Shown in pieces: positions 62,611 to 64,000 of a stretch of 64,000 nt of DNA. Source of the stretch: Cavia porcellus (Eukaryota; Chordata; Mammalia; Rodentia; Caviidae); assembly GCF_034190915.1 (NCBI RefSeq), contig NW_026947501.1:4464001-4528000 (forward strand). Reading direction: 5' to 3'. The notes under the pieces were generated by a model. The model was not told the DNA's origin. It searched no databases and saw only the letters and a list, made by a program, of their open reading frames with translations. Positions within the stretch are counted from its first letter, which is position 1. The number at the start of each line of letters is the position of its first letter. Made by a program: the position numbers and the translations under genes.

Positions 62611-64000
62611 GCATCATGGGGCGGTCAACATTGGGAGGTCAGGAAACTTGCAGTGGCAATGTAGGATACGTTTCTGAAAACCTTCGTGGGGTGGTGTGCA
62701 TTGTAAGGGTTTCTAACAGGCCATTCACTAGTAAGATTGAGAAAGACATCACGGGGTGGTGTGCATTGGAGGGCCTTAGTTAAGATAGGCAGGGAGTAGC
62801 AAATGTAGGAGGAGAAAAGCACCATAGGGTGGTCAGCATGGGGACGTCTGGAAATATGCAGTGGCAAGGTAGGATAGGTTTCTGAAAAACATCGCGGGGT
62901 GGTGCGCACTGTAAGGGTACCTAACAGGCCATTCACTAGTAGGAGTGAGAAAAGCATCACGGGGTTGTGTGAATCGGAGGGCCTGAATTAAAATAGGCAG
63001 TTAGTGGCAATGTAGGACAGAGAAAAGCACCACGGGATGGTCAGCATGGGGAGGTCAGGAAACATGCAGTAGCAATGTAGGATAGGTTTCTGAAAAGCAT
63101 CGCGGGTGGTGCGCATTGTACGGGTTTCTAAGAGGCCATTCAATAGTAGGAGTGAGAAAAACATCACGGGGTTGTGTGAATCGGAGGGCCTGAATTACAA
63201 TAGGCAGTGAGTGGCAATGTAGGAAAGAGAAAAGCACCTCGGGATGGTCAGCATTGGGAGGTCAGGAAACATGCAGTGGCAATGTGGGATAGGTTTTTGA
63301 AAAAAAAGCGGGGTGGTGCGCATTGTAAGGTTTTCTAACAGGCCATTCACTAGTAGGAGTCTGAAAAACATCACGTGGTGGTGTGAATCGGAGGGCCTGA
63401 TTTAGGATAGGTAGTGAGTGGCAATGTAAAATGGAGAAAAGCACCACGAGGTGGTCATCATGGGGAGGACAGGAAACATGCAGTGGCAATGAAGGATAGT
63501 TTTCTGGAAAACATCACGGGGTGTTGCACATTGTAAGTCTTTCTAACAGGCCTTTCACTAGTAGGAGTGAGAAAAACATCACAGGGTGGTGTGAATCGGA
63601 GGGCCTGAATTAGAATAGGCAGTGAGTGGCAATATAGGATGGAGAAAAGCACCACAGGGTGGTCAGCATGGGGAGGTCAGGAAACATGCATTGGCAATGT
63701 AGGATAGTTTTCTGAAAAACATCACGGGATGGTGCCCATTGTCAGGCTTTCTAACAGGCCATTCACTAGAAGGAGTGAGAAAAACATCACGGGGTGGTGT
63801 GGATCGGAGGGCCTGAATTAGGATAGGCAGTGAGTGGCAATGTAAAATGGAGAAAAGCCCCACGGGGTGGTCATCATGAGGAGGTCAGGAAACATTCAGT
63901 GGCAATGTAGGATAGGTTTCTGAAAAACATCGGGGGGTGGTGCGCACTGTACGGGTTTCTAAATGGCCATTCTCTAGTAGGAGTGAGAAAAACACCACGG
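62611..64000. repeat. Return to the pre-HOR order (matches 52638-54027)
   Basis: From here to the window end the sequence follows the stretch 9,973 bp upstream (about 48 units, or three 16-monomer periods). It includes the AAACCTTCGTGGGG, GGGTACCTAACAGG and AGCCCCACGGGG variants in order. One extra A is present in AGTAGCAAATGTAGG near 62798. The 16-monomer HOR may start again here, or a longer 48-unit period may exist; the window ends before this is decided. Confidence 0.8.

Larger units (their letters stand above)
1..64000. repeat. Tandem satellite array, ~208-bp monomer, fills the window
   Basis: Every stretch of the window reads as a variant of one unit of about 208 bp, always in the same orientation. 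Landmarks recur once per unit: GATGGAGAAAAGCACCACGG, then AGGTCAGGAAACATGCAG, then GGCCATTCACTAGTAGGAG, then GGCAGTGAGTGGCAATGTAG. A consensus that I assembled by eye has 76 G, 60 A, 42 T and 30 C, so it is about 51% GC, 65% purine on the plus strand and strongly G over C. Many units carry an ACTAGT (SpeI) hexamer, so SpeI digestion should give a 208-bp ladder. There is no interruption by unique sequence or a mobile element, and the array extends beyond both ends. I do not recognise the family. Satellites of this kind are typical of eukaryotic heterochromatin; which chromosome region this is cannot be told from sequence alone. Confidence 0.97.

Noticed and set aside
1..64000. Dozens of 60-154 codon open frames, mostly minus strand, beginning with variants of MVLFSILHCHSLPILIQALR
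   Set aside because: They are translations of the satellite monomer. Frames break at each 208-bp unit because the length is not a multiple of three. Longer ones arise only where a small indel joins two units. There is no ribosome-binding, promoter, splice or codon-use evidence, and the pattern follows from purine strand bias.
1..64000. CRISPR array (regular repeats)
   Set aside because: There is no repeat-spacer structure: units are contiguous, about 208 bp, and vary throughout. No cas-like gene is present.
1..64000. Bacterial, phage or plasmid origin
   Set aside because: No genes, no operon structure and 64 kb of diverging tandem 208-bp units with HORs point to eukaryotic satellite DNA.

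Overview
The whole 64 kb window is one uninterrupted tandem satellite array. Its unit is about 208 bp, roughly 308 units fit in the window, all lie in the same orientation, and the array runs off both ends. I see no protein-coding gene, RNA gene, transposon, CRISPR array or unique sequence. The many short open frames (about 60-70 codons, mostly minus strand) are one frame of the monomer repeated with variations. They exist because the plus strand is purine-rich, which makes stop codons rare on the minus strand. Since 208 = 3x69+1, no frame can stay open across successive units.

Such arrays are typical of eukaryotic heterochromatin: pericentromeric, centromeric, subtelomeric or sex-chromosome blocks. 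The six CpG sites of the consensus are repeatedly changed to TpG or CpA, which suggests a genome with CpG methylation (vertebrate-like or plant-like). I do not recognise the monomer as a named satellite, so I do not name a species. No CENP-B box was found at the TTCG and CCCG sites I inspected.

Layout, from matching shared variants at fixed distances: (A) 1-6159, a mosaic of diverged monomers whose variant order echoes later blocks; (B) 6160-17611, five copies of a 2,290-bp 11-monomer higher-order repeat (HOR), then a decaying sixth start to about 18110; (C) 18111-20300, a transition with a 412-bp dimer duplicated in tandem; (D) 20300-29865, two copies of a 4,784-bp 23-monomer HOR with internal duplications; (E) 29866-33729, diverged monomers; (F) 33730-49233, a rearranged 19-monomer relative followed by exactly two copies of a 5,407-bp 26-monomer HOR; (G) 49234-53289, a mosaic made from F-type monomers; (H) 53290-62610, about 2.8 copies of a 3,324-bp 16-monomer HOR; then 62611-64000, a return to the sequence seen 9,973 bp upstream.

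The monomer itself appears to be an old trimer of roughly 70-bp subunits. Each subunit carries a conserved core close to CACCACGGGGTGGTG, which has dyad symmetry. Nothing here works as an operon or pathway. The biology on show is satellite evolution: trimer to 208-bp unit to several competing HORs, by unequal exchange and local conversion. Coordinates of block edges are approximate (tens of bp), because junctions between near-identical monomers cannot be placed exactly by eye.
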